Source: an uncultured Bacilli bacterium (GTDB lineage Bacteria > Bacillota_I > Bacilli_A > RFN20 > DUOF01). From it: a stretch of 64,000 nucleotides of DNA. A program made the translations under genes and the position numbers. The number at the start of each line of letters is the position of its first letter. The stretch's first letter is position 1. Shown piece by piece: positions 1 to 8,913 of this stretch. The notes under the pieces were generated by a model. That model did not search any database. It saw nothing but the letters and a program-made list of their open reading frames with translations, and was not told where the DNA came from. The stretch spans positions 496,001 through 560,000 of the forward strand of contig CAKPSD010000001.1 in the NCBI GenBank assembly GCA_934183255.1. Reading direction: 5' to 3'.

Positions 1-481
1 CTAAAAAGATACTTTTAGATATTGTTTTAGCAATACTATTACTTGCATAATTGCTATATAAATTTATTTCAACAACTTTTTCACCATCGCCTCTGCCACG
101 CAATTGAATACTATTAGTAGATTTAGATGTTAAATATGTAGAACATTCTCTAGTCTCTCTAGTGTTTCCTGCATTGTTTTCAGGAATAACTTCGCATATT
201 TCAAACTTACTATCATAAGCATTTAAACCTTCTTCATCTAAAATAAGTTTAACTACTACATTTCTTGATCTAGCAAATTGTTTAGATGATAGTGTATATT
301 CTGGTTCTCCTTTTTCATTAGTGCCTGTTTGTTCTTTTACATTAAATATATATGTTGCTTCACCATTTGAATTAGGATTGATAACTACTTCTTCCATTGC
401 AAATAGGTTATTACTATGCATCACAAAAATACTTACTAAAGCAAGAATTAATGTATATAAATACATTCTAATTTTTTTCAT
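1..481 (-). CDS. Secreted protein, N-terminal part (runs off the left edge)
   Basis: The reading frame starts at ATG 481-479 behind a GGGGTTGAT-type ribosome binding site and stays open to base 1, so only about 160 N-terminal residues are visible. The start MKKIRMYLYTLILALVSIFV is a Lys/Arg-containing, hydrophobic signal peptide, with a possible cleavage region around NNLFAMEE. The mature part is polar, with no membrane segment and two cysteines (in the motifs EICEV and RECST). It looks like an extracellular, perhaps beta-rich, protein. I do not recognise the family. The frame was judged coding from its signal peptide, ribosome binding site and lack of stops. Confidence 0.7.
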   Translation of the reverse strand, partial: MKKIRMYLYTLILALVSIFVMHSNNLFAMEEVVINPNSNGEATYIFNVKEQTGTNEKGEPEYTLSSKQFARSRNVVVKLILDEEGLNAYDSKFEICEVIPENNAGNTRETRECSTYLTSKSTNSIQLRGRGDGEKVVEINLYSNYASNSIAKTISKSIFL

Positions 482-539
482 AATATCAACCCCACATTCT
501 TATATTAATAATTAAGTAAAAATATTTCAAGTTTATCAA

Positions 540-1382
540 TTAATTATCTTGAAAGATTAAATAACTTCCTCCAATTAATGCACTGTCATCATTATAGTAA
601 GCTTTAACTATTTTAAGATTATTTAATACGTCATTAGGTATATCTTTACTAAGTCTATCTACTAGTCCTTGTTTAAAGTAATCTATATACATTCCAAGTC
701 CACCACCAAATACAATAATACTAGGATCAATAATTTTTATAATATTTCCTATTCCAATACTTAAATCATCCAACCATTCATCTACTACTTTTTTATAGCT
801 TTCCTTTTTAGATATTAAAGCAATGCTTGGATATTCTTCATCAATATTTTCTTTTAGCAAACGATTTTTCAAAGCGTTACCGCTGCATAAATTTTCAAAC
901 TTTTCATCTTTAACAATCATTCTGCCTACTTCTTGTTCAAACCTGCTATTTCCAACAAATAAGTCTCCATTAATAATTAATCCTCCACCTATTCCGCTAG
1001 AAATAGTTATATATTGAAATATTTTTTCATCTTTATGCTTTGAGTATTCACCAACTGCCGCTAATGAAGCATCATTTACAATAATAATTTCTGTTTTAAA
1101 TAATTTATATAAAGCTGAATATAAATCATATTCTTTTATTCCAATATTTGGAAGATCTCTTATAAGGTTAGTTTTTGGATTAATAGTTCCAGGAATTCCA
1201 ACTACTACTTTTTCTATTTTATAATTTTTGTTAATTTTTTTATATTCGCTATAAATATTAAAAGCAATATCTTTATTTTTATCTAAATTTACTTTTGATT
1301 TTTCTATAATATTATGGCTTCCATCCACTATTGCCACTCTTAAATTAGTAGCGCCTATATCAACAACAATCCCATATTTCAT
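540..1382 (-). CDS. ROK-family sugar kinase (glucokinase-like)
   Basis: This 280-residue protein opens with the ROK/hexokinase phosphate-binding loop (VVDIGATNLRVAIVD, residues 6-20). It carries the catalytic-type Asp in IIVNDASLAAVGE (about 100-112), a glycine-rich ISSGIGGG segment (about 127-134) and a C-terminal IIVFGGGLG nucleotide-binding loop. Known ROK kinases phosphorylate glucose, fructose or N-acetylhexosamines in the cytoplasm. The usual zinc motif CxCGxxGCxE is missing; the region reads ENLCSGNALKN with a single Cys, so substrate assignment is unsafe. It starts one base after the stop of pyk and is probably co-transcribed with pfkA-pyk, which supports a role in sugar entry to glycolysis. 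Confidence 0.85.
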   Translation of the reverse strand: MKYGIVVDIGATNLRVAIVDGSHNIIEKSKVNLDKNKDIAFNIYSEYKKINKNYKIEKVVVGIPGTINPKTNLIRDLPNIGIKEYDLYSALYKLFKTEIIIVNDASLAAVGEYSKHKDEKIFQYITISSGIGGGLIINGDLFVGNSRFEQEVGRMIVKDEKFENLCSGNALKNRLLKENIDEEYPSIALISKKESYKKVVDEWLDDLSIGIGNIIKIIDPSIIVFGGGLGMYIDYFKQGLVDRLSKDIPNDVLNNLKIVKAYYNDDSALIGGSYLIFQDN

Positions 1383-1383
1383 A

Positions 1384-2808
1384 TTATTCTACCTGTAAAA
1401 TCTTCATTGCATTAGATTTATTATTTTTAGAGTTTGAACTAACAAAAATAATTGTTTCATGTTCTTTAACTCCATATTCTTTTGCTAACTCTATTGCAAG
1501 ATTTTCCTTTTCTTCATATGTCATTTCAGATTCTTTATCATTACATATTGCTTCTATTCCATAATAAAGCCCATTTAAAGTAATTGCCAATTCTTTATCT
1601 TTTACAACTGCTAAAATTGGAGCTTTAATTTTAAATTTAGTTAACTTTCTAGCTGCAGTATAAGAGTTTGAAATAATAACTACTAATTTAGCATCTAACA
1701 TCAAGCATGATTTAGATACAGAAATGCCAATTGCATCACCTTGTGATTTATTTGATGATTCATAGAAGTCACTAGCAAATTTTTCATAATCTAGTATTTC
1801 TTCTGCTTTTTTAGCAATTTTAGCTTGAGTTGTTACGGATTCAACTGGATACATTCCACTTGCACTTTCTGCTGATAACATAACGGCATCTGCTCCATCC
1901 AACAAGGCATTAAATACATCGCTTACTTCTGCTCTTGTAGGACGTGGACAATTTTGCATTGATTCTAACATTTGAGTGGCTACTATAACAGGCTTACCTG
2001 CTATATTACATTTTTTAATAATTTGTTTTTGAAGGATAGGAACATCTTCCATATCAACTTCTACTCCCAAGTCTCCTCTTGCTACCATAATAGCGTTGCT
2101 AACATCTAATATTTCATCAACGTTATTAACCCCTTCTGGGCTTTCTATTTTAGAAATTATTTTTAAATCTTCTCTACCATGATCTATTAAAACTTTTTTA
2201 AGTTCTAATAAATCTTCTTTTCTTCTAACAAAAGAAGCACCAATATATTGAACATCTTGTTTACAAGCATACTCTATATCTTTTAAATCAACTTCACTAA
2301 TATAATCATTCATTAATTTAATATTAGGAGCATTTAAACCTTTTCTATTCTTTAATAAATGTTTATTTAAAGCTTTACAAACAATACTACCATTACTTTC
2401 CTTATCTATAACTTCAAATATTAGCATCCCATCATCAAAAGTAATTTTATTACCAACACTTAAATCATCATATAATCCTTTATATGTAACAGAAAATCTT
2501 TCCTTATTTCCTAATACATCTTCTTTAACTATTCTAGTAATATCTCCCTCTTCAAATAAAACGCCATCGTTTTCAAACTTGCCACATCTAATTTTAGGGC
2601 CTTTCAAATCCATCAAAATAGCAATTAAGTAACCTTCATTTTGAAGTCTTTTAATTATTTCTATTTTTTTAGAATGTTCTTCATATGTTCCATGAGACAT
2701 ATTAATTCTTGCTAAAGTTAAACCTGCATCCGCTAATTTTTTAATTGTTTCATAATCACTACTACTAGGTCCTAATGTTGCTACTAATTTAGTTTTACAT
2801 GCTTGCAT
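1384..2808 (-). CDS. pyk: Pyruvate kinase
   Basis: Pyruvate kinase makes pyruvate and ATP from phosphoenolpyruvate and ADP, the last step of glycolysis. The 474-residue protein has the N-terminal TKLVATLGPSS and ARINMSHG motifs (about 6-40), MDLKGPKIR (about 66-74), the catalytic-lysine segment KIESPEGV, the metal-binding MVARGDLGVEV and the ATQMLESM signature. A normal C-terminal allosteric domain follows. It lacks the extra phosphohistidine-type extension of the longer Bacillus enzyme. The start is preceded by AGGAGGAAAACTT. It lies 11 bases after pfkA and 1 base before the ROK kinase, so the three form a glycolytic operon. Confidence 0.97.
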   Translation of the reverse strand: MQACKTKLVATLGPSSSDYETIKKLADAGLTLARINMSHGTYEEHSKKIEIIKRLQNEGYLIAILMDLKGPKIRCGKFENDGVLFEEGDITRIVKEDVLGNKERFSVTYKGLYDDLSVGNKITFDDGMLIFEVIDKESNGSIVCKALNKHLLKNRKGLNAPNIKLMNDYISEVDLKDIEYACKQDVQYIGASFVRRKEDLLELKKVLIDHGREDLKIISKIESPEGVNNVDEILDVSNAIMVARGDLGVEVDMEDVPILQKQIIKKCNIAGKPVIVATQMLESMQNCPRPTRAEVSDVFNALLDGADAVMLSAESASGMYPVESVTTQAKIAKKAEEILDYEKFASDFYESSNKSQGDAIGISVSKSCLMLDAKLVVIISNSYTAARKLTKFKIKAPILAVVKDKELAITLNGLYYGIEAICNDKESEMTYEEKENLAIELAKEYGVKEHETIIFVSSNSKNNKSNAMKILQVE

Positions 2809-2819
2809 AAGTTTTCCTC

Positions 2820-3776
2820 CTATCCAATAACTTTATTAATTTCATATAAATATTTATATTTAATAACTTTCTTTTGTGTTGCTTCTTCTAAACTTATTTT
2901 CTTTAATTCTTGATTAGATAAATAAAGCATTTCATCACTCTCACCATTTAGTAAACATTTAACAGCTTCACTACCTAAAACGCTTGCTCTAAACCTATCC
3001 ATTCCAGTAGGAACTCCTCCTCTTTGGAAATGTCCAAACACATTTGCTCTTGTTTCAAACCCTGTATGTTCTTCAATTCTTTTTGCTAACTCTACACTAT
3101 CTAAAACATTTTCGCTAACAATAATTAATACATGCCTTCTTCCTTCTTCTTTCATTCTAATAATATCTTTGTACATTTCTTCTTCATTTAATTTTGTATT
3201 AGGATCAATTAGGATATCTGCCCCACAGGCAATTGAACTATATAAAGCTAAATCACCACAATGTCTACCCATTACTTCAACTATGCTACATCTATGATGA
3301 GAAGAAGATGTATCTCTTATTTTATCAACTGCTTCTACAATAGTATTTAAAGCTGTATCAAATCCAACTGTATAACCATCGCTATTAATATCATTATCAA
3401 TAGTACCTGCTACGCCAATACACTTAATACCTTTTTTACACAAATCAATAGCGCCTCTAAATGAGCCATCTCCACCAACTACAACTAATCCTTCTATACC
3501 TAAATTTTTAAGATTACTTATAGCTTTTTGTTGCACATCTTCTTCAACAAATTCTTTAAGTCTAGCAGTGCCTATAATTGTACCACCACGATTTAAAACT
3601 TCTGAAACAAATCTTCTATCAACTTTCTTAATATTATTTTCCACTAATCCCTTATATCCATCCATAACTACATATGGTTCTACTTTACTATTTAAGCATG
3701 TTCTCACCACTGCTCTAACAGCAGCATTCATTCCAGGAGCATCTCCTCCACTAGTTATAACAGCTATTTTTTTCAT
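2820..3776 (-). CDS. pfkA: ATP-dependent 6-phosphofructokinase
   Basis: PfkA phosphorylates fructose 6-phosphate to fructose 1,6-bisphosphate, the committed step of glycolysis. The length (318 residues) is typical of the bacterial ATP-dependent enzyme. Visible motifs are the nucleotide loop ITSGGDAPGMNAAVR (about 7-21), GGDGSF (about 101-106), the catalytic GTIDNDI (about 124-130), MGRHCGDLA and GHFQRGG near the C-terminus. The Gly of GGDGS, instead of Gly-Gly-Glu-Asn, fits ATP rather than pyrophosphate use. It is the first gene of the pfkA-pyk-ROK operon, with a good promoter about 30-60 bases upstream. Confidence 0.97.
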   Translation of the reverse strand: MKKIAVITSGGDAPGMNAAVRAVVRTCLNSKVEPYVVMDGYKGLVENNIKKVDRRFVSEVLNRGGTIIGTARLKEFVEEDVQQKAISNLKNLGIEGLVVVGGDGSFRGAIDLCKKGIKCIGVAGTIDNDINSDGYTVGFDTALNTIVEAVDKIRDTSSSHHRCSIVEVMGRHCGDLALYSSIACGADILIDPNTKLNEEEMYKDIIRMKEEGRRHVLIIVSENVLDSVELAKRIEEHTGFETRANVFGHFQRGGVPTGMDRFRASVLGSEAVKCLLNGESDEMLYLSNQELKKISLEEATQKKVIKYKYLYEINKVIG

Positions 3777-3803
3777 TAAAATCTCTCCTTATACAACACT
3801 AAA

Positions 3804-3832
3804 ATAATAACACTTTTTTACTCTATCACCAA
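3804..3832 (-). promoter_or_regulatory. Promoter of pfkA operon
   Basis: On the minus strand TTGGTG (3832-3827) is followed after exactly 17 bases by TATTAT (3809-3804). The TG one base before the -10 box gives an extended -10. The pfkA start lies about 28 bases further on. Confidence 0.65.
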
Positions 3833-3846
3833 TATTTCAAGTTATT

Positions 3847-3876
3847 AAAAAAATGATAATCATAGACTATCATTTT
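3847..3876 (-). terminator. Terminator of the dnaB-dnaI operon
   Basis: Read on the minus strand, the stem AAAATGATA pairs with TATCATTTT and is followed by a run of Ts. It begins just at the dnaI stop codon. Confidence 0.75.
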
Positions 3877-4777
3877 ATTTTGTCTCAATTTTAATAACAT
3901 TTGAGCAAGCTGCTTTTATTTTTTCAATAAATTTACTTGCTTTCATCTTTCCAGCTTCACTATTAGTTTTAGAAACATTATACATTTTTTCTAACTCTTC
4001 TAAACTAAAACAACTAGTAATAAAAGTTAACTTATTATTTCTATTTCTATAATCAATAATGCTACTAATAACATCATCTCTTACCCATTCACTTTGCTTT
4101 TCTTCTCCTAAATTATCAAGAACTAATACATCAGCATTTTTAACTGTATCCATTAAAACACCATACTGTTCCTTTTTATAATCAAAAGTTGACTTTAAAG
4201 ATTCAATAAAAGTTTTAACATCTACAAAAGCACATTTTTTATCATTTCTTACATATTCGTTACATAAAGCTATTAAAGGAAATGATTTACCTGATGCAGA
4301 TGGACCATAAATATATATTCCCTCTTTAGCATAGTCTAAATCAATTTCCATAATGCTTTTCTCATATTTAAAACGTCCCTTTTTATTTTCAACATTATCT
4401 AGATCAATCTTTAATAAATCTTCATTAAAATCTCTAATTAAATAATTATTGTTCATCTTTCTTTGTAATTCTCTTTTAGGACACAAAGTATATTCTCTCT
4501 CTATTGTACCATCTTCTTTTCTAACTAGATTTAAAGTCATTCCTTTAATCTCTTTAGGGCACTTTTCAATATTTTCACAATTTTTACAGTAATTTGCATC
4601 TTCATAATAACTCAAAAAATATCCAAGATAAAAATCAAATTCAGACATGCTAACATCTAGTTTATCTTTTATTTTCTTTATTTCATCTTTAGTTAAAAGT
4701 TCATCCATGATTTGACTTTTCTTCTTTTGCAAATCATTATTAGATTTAACACTATTATTAAACTTCAACTGTTGCAT
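3875..4777 (-). CDS. dnaI: Primosomal helicase loader DnaI
   Basis: DnaI loads the replicative helicase at origins and restart sites together with DnaB and DnaD in Bacilli. The N-terminal region has a Cys-rich zinc-binding patch (CKNCENIEKC, about residues 59-68), as in the helicase-binding domain of B. subtilis DnaI. The C-terminal AAA+ domain has Walker A GPSASGKS (about 155-162) and Walker B VLVLDNLGEE (about 214-223). Length (300 residues) is normal. It overlaps the 3' end of the upstream DnaB-like gene by 20 bases, so the two are translationally coupled, and a terminator follows. Confidence 0.92.
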   Translation of the reverse strand: MQQLKFNNSVKSNNDLQKKKSQIMDELLTKDEIKKIKDKLDVSMSEFDFYLGYFLSYYEDANYCKNCENIEKCPKEIKGMTLNLVRKEDGTIEREYTLCPKRELQRKMNNNYLIRDFNEDLLKIDLDNVENKKGRFKYEKSIMEIDLDYAKEGIYIYGPSASGKSFPLIALCNEYVRNDKKCAFVDVKTFIESLKSTFDYKKEQYGVLMDTVKNADVLVLDNLGEEKQSEWVRDDVISSIIDYRNRNNKLTFITSCFSLEELEKMYNVSKTNSEAGKMKASKFIEKIKAACSNVIKIETK

Positions 4778-6047
4778 TATTCTTTCTTTCCTTTCTAGCT
4801 CTCTTCAATTTTTCAAGTTCCATTGCCTCATCAATATTAGAATCACTACAATTTTCTTTTAATGCTTCTTTAACTTCTTCTTTTTTTGAAAAATTAGCAT
4901 TACTAAATCTAGATTTATAATTATTGAAATATTCCATTGCTTCAATTGCAGTAGTTATATTTTCTCTTGCTAAAGATGATGCTATTTTCATAACATAATT
5001 ATAAGGAAGAGTATTTTGCTTATTTAACATAACATAGTCTAGTAAAACATTAATAACCCCTGGATTAAGTTTACTCATTAAAGATAAATCTTCTACTAAC
5101 TTTACATCTTGCTTACTAGGCTCAACATTACCTTGTTTAATTCTTAAAAATTGGAAAGGCTCTAATTCTTGTAACATTTCTGCTTTCTTACTAATACCTT
5201 GCTTTTTATTTTCTAAAGTTTTAACATCTTTACCACTAATTCTAGTTACTTTACGATATTCAAAACACTTTCTTTTAAATAAATCATAATTGATTTTTTC
5301 ATCATTTCCTAATCCCTCAATAGAAGATATAAGTATATTACACATTTCATATTCATCTAATTTATATAGGTTAGCCATAGACTCCATAAGCTCTACAAAA
5401 CTATTAGTAATCAAACTCTTTCTTATTTTATTTTCTTTTAAAACAAGCAAGAAAATCTCTAAACTAAAATTAGTACCAATCTTAGCATTCTTTCTATTAG
5501 CTAAATCTTCATTATCTTCCATAAGTACTTTTAAACTAGTCGTATCATTTAAATCTATATTGTAAACTTCATTAAAATTATGACTAACATCATAATAATC
5601 TTTTTTCTTATCCTTATTAACCACAAACATAGATTTTAATTCTTCATATTCTTCTTCATCTAATTTTTGTTTAATAAGAGTCCCTAATAGTTCATGCTTA
5701 AAAAAATCTTTTGGACTTAAAGGAGAATATAATTCATAGAAATAATAAGGGGTTTCATCTTCTTTTACAAATGTTTTTAATAATCCTAATCCCTCTAATT
5801 TATCTCTAAATGTTTCAAATTCAGTAACATTGCAATCCATATTAGCAAATAAATCTTTATGATGAAAAAACGTATTTGTGTTTCTACTAGCTTCATATTT
5901 GCACCACAAAGTTAAATATAAAGATAATGCACCAAACCCACAGATAGGTTGATATAAAAGAGTTAGTATCTTACGATCATAATCACTAAGCATAGATGCA
6001 GACGATACATTATATCCATTATAAACAATTACTTTCTTTAACTCCAT
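4758..6047 (-). CDS. dnaB: Replication initiation/membrane attachment protein DnaB (DnaB/DnaD family)
   Basis: This is the Gram-positive primosomal DnaB (not the helicase), which works with DnaD and DnaI in helicase loading at oriC. The N-terminal winged-helix region is visible (DYDRKILTLLYQPICGFGAL near the start). The C-terminal third resembles the DnaD-like domain (NVLLDYVMLNKQNTLPYNYV) followed by a charged tail. A longer frame opens at a TTG at 6065, but the strong site GGGGGAG lies 6 bases before ATG 6047, so I use that start (429 residues). Coupled to dnaI by overlap. The gene is weakly conserved in sequence, so the family call rests on domain pattern plus the dnaI neighbour. Confidence 0.85.
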   Translation of the reverse strand: MELKKVIVYNGYNVSSASMLSDYDRKILTLLYQPICGFGALSLYLTLWCKYEASRNTNTFFHHKDLFANMDCNVTEFETFRDKLEGLGLLKTFVKEDETPYYFYELYSPLSPKDFFKHELLGTLIKQKLDEEEYEELKSMFVVNKDKKKDYYDVSHNFNEVYNIDLNDTTSLKVLMEDNEDLANRKNAKIGTNFSLEIFLLVLKENKIRKSLITNSFVELMESMANLYKLDEYEMCNILISSIEGLGNDEKINYDLFKRKCFEYRKVTRISGKDVKTLENKKQGISKKAEMLQELEPFQFLRIKQGNVEPSKQDVKLVEDLSLMSKLNPGVINVLLDYVMLNKQNTLPYNYVMKIASSLARENITTAIEAMEYFNNYKSRFSNANFSKKEEVKEALKENCSDSNIDEAMELEKLKRARKERKNNATVEV

Positions 6048-6200
6048 TTTATCTCCCCCAATCAAAATTAATTATAACATCTATTCTTAAATATTAAAAG
6101 AAACAAACATAAACTTATTTGAATATTCTTAATTTGGAAATTTTTACATAAATTAACCAAATCAATATTTAATCATACCTTATAAAGAAAGGGTGGTTTT

Positions 6201-6734
6201 ATGTCTTTAATCGATATTATAATTTTATCACTAACTATTTGTATAGATTCTTCGTTACTTTGCTTATTTATTACTTGTAAAAATAAAATTAAATATCTTT
6301 TAATACCATTAATATTTTCTATTATGCAAGTATTATTTCTTTTAACAGGTTTTTCTTTAGGAGATCTTTTAGAAAATTATTTATTAAGTTATTTAAAATA
6401 TATTATCTTTATTGTTTTCTCTTTTATGGGTTCAAAGTTATTAATAGATACTTTAAAAGAAAAAGATGGTGAAGATAAAAATGTTAATGATTCTTTAAAA
6501 GTAATAATTATACAAGCATGTTTTACTAGCTGTGATTCACTCTTTTTAGGGCTTCCTGTTGCTTTTACTAATACAAATTACTTACTATTTTTAACTATTG
6601 TTTTTAGTTTAACTTTTGTATTATGTTTTATTTCTCTATTCTTACGCAAAAAGATAAATAATAAGCATGATGACACTATAAACATTATAGGTGCTATCAT
6701 ACTCTTCTTCTTTGCCTTCAAAAGCCTTATTTAG
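6201..6734 (+). CDS. Six-helix membrane protein, MntP-like (DUF204 type)
   Basis: The 177-residue protein is almost entirely hydrophobic, with about six membrane segments. Two internal half-repeats carry an acidic residue in similar settings: LTICIDSSLLC (about 11-21) and FTSCDSLFLGLPVAF (about 108-122). This matches the layout of the MntP/DUF204 family, whose paired Asp residues are needed for manganese export; the usual motif is AMDAFAVS, so this is a divergent member. The ribosome binding site is AAAGGGTGG. Its end overlaps the convergent LRR gene by 8 bases. Manganese efflux is an inference; another small cation or no transport role is possible. Confidence 0.55.
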   Translation: MSLIDIIILSLTICIDSSLLCLFITCKNKIKYLLIPLIFSIMQVLFLLTGFSLGDLLENYLLSYLKYIIFIVFSFMGSKLLIDTLKEKDGEDKNVNDSLKVIIIQACFTSCDSLFLGLPVAFTNTNYLLFLTIVFSLTFVLCFISLFLRKKINNKHDDTINIIGAIILFFFAFKSLI

Positions 6735-8862
6735 TCTTTTTCCAAATTACATATTGAGTTTCATTAGCATCACCATCATATTTTTCATCTTTACTATATT
6801 CTTTATAGTGAATATTTTCTAAAACTTCACTTCTTTCATTATGATTTTTTATCTCATTGTATAAGTTATTAAAAGACATTCCTACATTTATTTGTTTTAA
6901 CTTATTACTAGGATTCTCTTTATTATAAAATTCAACAAATATTTTAGTTGCTAAGATATACTTATCATATATTCTCTCTTTAGCGCTATCTGGAACAGAA
7001 GAACTTATTTCTACATTATTAAAAATACCATATTCTTTTTTCTTGTTTACATATAAAGTTGATTTAGCAACAATAGTCCCTTGCTTATCTCTTAGTACTA
7101 AATTTTGAATATCTGGATTAATAATACTTGCAATTGCAATACCATCTCCACATTGTGCTAAATGGGCACAACATGAGCAATATTTACCTAAAGTATAATT
7201 GTGCGGATCATCTTTTCTTAGCCATTCAAAAGTAAAGCTATCAGAAGTTTCTTTAAGTTCATTTAAAATTTCTTTACTCAATTTTAAAATACTATTTCTT
7301 GCCTCATTAATTTTCATTAAAGTTTTTTCTTCTAAATCAAAACTTAAAATGTTAGGATTTATTTTCTTTTCTTCATATATTTTTCTTATTTCTATTGCTT
7401 CTTCAAAATATTTTTTATCATCATAAAACTTTCCTATTTCCCTAGAAATATCAGCATAATCATTACTTTTATCAAATTTGTTTTCATTAAAATATGAAAC
7501 AAATTTTGATACTGTTGGTTTTAATACTCTATTACCATTTTTATTAGTATTTGTAGCTTGAACTTCTTCAAAATAATTATAAGCATTACTTAAAAAATCC
7601 TTATTTTTTTGAATTTCTTTTACAATGCTTTTAAAGTTATCTTCTTGTAATACAAATAAAGCAAAATCTCTTTTAAACCCTATATTTTCTAATTTATTTA
7701 AAATATAGTTAAAGTGATTAATTTTAATCATATCCTTGGATATATTTTCTTTTAAGAATTCTCCTGCTTTTTGAGCATAATCAATCTTTTCTGTAATTAT
7801 TTTGTTACTTTTAGATATATGCATTTCATAAAGAGGATATTGAAACAAACCTAAGGCTTCTGCTATGTTACAAAAGATGTTAACATTCTCTAAAGATTCC
7901 ATTTTTAAATATTTATATAATTGTTTATAATATTTTAAATTTAATGTTTTAACATCATTTCTTGTCAAATATTTTTTTATAAATTCTAAGGGAATTTGAA
8001 TATTATTTTTCTTGCATTTATCCATAATAAAGTTTAAATCTTCTAAATTTTCATTAAGAGGGAATAAACTTTCTAAGTCAAAATCATAAAAGCATTCACT
8101 CATAACACTTATATCAAGATCTTTTTCTAAACTTCTTTTATTAGATAAACTAATATAGCCATTATTTTCGCCTACATACATAATAGGTGTATTATTAAAA
8201 GCATTTTTATTTATATTAACCTTCTTATTTTCTATTATTATATTACTTAAATTTCTACAATTAGAAAAAGCTTCTTCGCCAACATATTTAACACTAAAAG
8301 GCACCATAATATTTGATAACTTAAAGCAATTATTAAAAGCATCTTCTCCAATTATTTTTAATTTTCTTGGCATTTTTACTTTTTCTAAATTAGAACAATA
8401 TGCAAAACAATTTTCTCCTATTTTTTCAACAGTATCTGGAATAATTATTCTCTTTAAATGATGACAAAAAGCAAACGCTTCATCATCTATTATTTTCAAG
8501 CCATTACTTAATTTAACTCTTTCTAAAAAATTGCACGAATAAAAGCACTCTTTATCAATAGTTTCTATTTTACTATTAATAATTATTTCTTTTATATTTC
8601 TACAGCTATTAAAAAAATCATTTCTTAAATCATTAATTTTAGCATTTATTTCTATTCTTTCTAGGTTTTGGCAATTATTAATAAAGCTTTCATTAAGTTT
8701 AGTTATGCAAGAAGGAATAATTATTTTTTTTAAATTATAAAGATTATTAAAAGCACGTGTAGCTATTTCATTAATTCCATCAAAAAATTTATTTGGGTCT
8801 CTTTCTAATAACCATACATCATTATCTTCAACTGATAGTAACACTCCATTTTCCTTTTTCAC
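6727..8862 (-). CDS. Leucine-rich repeat protein with a Cys-rich C-terminal domain
   Basis: Residues about 25-230 contain around eight BspA/LRR_5-type repeats of the form 'N.F.NC..LE.I..P..I..I...F'. There is no signal peptide or membrane segment, so the protein is probably cytoplasmic, unlike most BspA proteins. A helical middle region (about 270-520) follows. A distinct C-terminal domain carries FEWLRKDDPHNYTLGKYC, the cluster CSCCAHLAQCGDG and QNLVLRDKQG. This domain recalls the PcfJ-like C-terminal fold in outline, but I am not certain. The start is GTG behind AGGTGAG. It lies downstream of mutM and overlaps the convergent MntP-like gene. Function unknown. Confidence 0.75.
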   Translation of the reverse strand: MKKENGVLLSVEDNDVWLLERDPNKFFDGINEIATRAFNNLYNLKKIIIPSCITKLNESFINNCQNLERIEINAKINDLRNDFFNSCRNIKEIIINSKIETIDKECFYSCNFLERVKLSNGLKIIDDEAFAFCHHLKRIIIPDTVEKIGENCFAYCSNLEKVKMPRKLKIIGEDAFNNCFKLSNIMVPFSVKYVGEEAFSNCRNLSNIIIENKKVNINKNAFNNTPIMYVGENNGYISLSNKRSLEKDLDISVMSECFYDFDLESLFPLNENLEDLNFIMDKCKKNNIQIPLEFIKKYLTRNDVKTLNLKYYKQLYKYLKMESLENVNIFCNIAEALGLFQYPLYEMHISKSNKIITEKIDYAQKAGEFLKENISKDMIKINHFNYILNKLENIGFKRDFALFVLQEDNFKSIVKEIQKNKDFLSNAYNYFEEVQATNTNKNGNRVLKPTVSKFVSYFNENKFDKSNDYADISREIGKFYDDKKYFEEAIEIRKIYEEKKINPNILSFDLEEKTLMKINEARNSILKLSKEILNELKETSDSFTFEWLRKDDPHNYTLGKYCSCCAHLAQCGDGIAIASIINPDIQNLVLRDKQGTIVAKSTLYVNKKKEYGIFNNVEISSSVPDSAKERIYDKYILATKIFVEFYNKENPSNKLKQINVGMSFNNLYNEIKNHNERSEVLENIHYKEYSKDEKYDGDANETQYVIWKKTK

Positions 8863-8913
8863 TTAACTCACCTGCTTTTATATTTTAGCAAAACTATATC
8901 TAATATTCCACTA

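Noticed and set aside
3875..6047. Replication origin near dnaB-dnaI
   Set aside because: No dnaA, dnaN or cluster of TTATCCACA boxes was seen around the genes; in Bacilli this gene pair is usually not at the origin.
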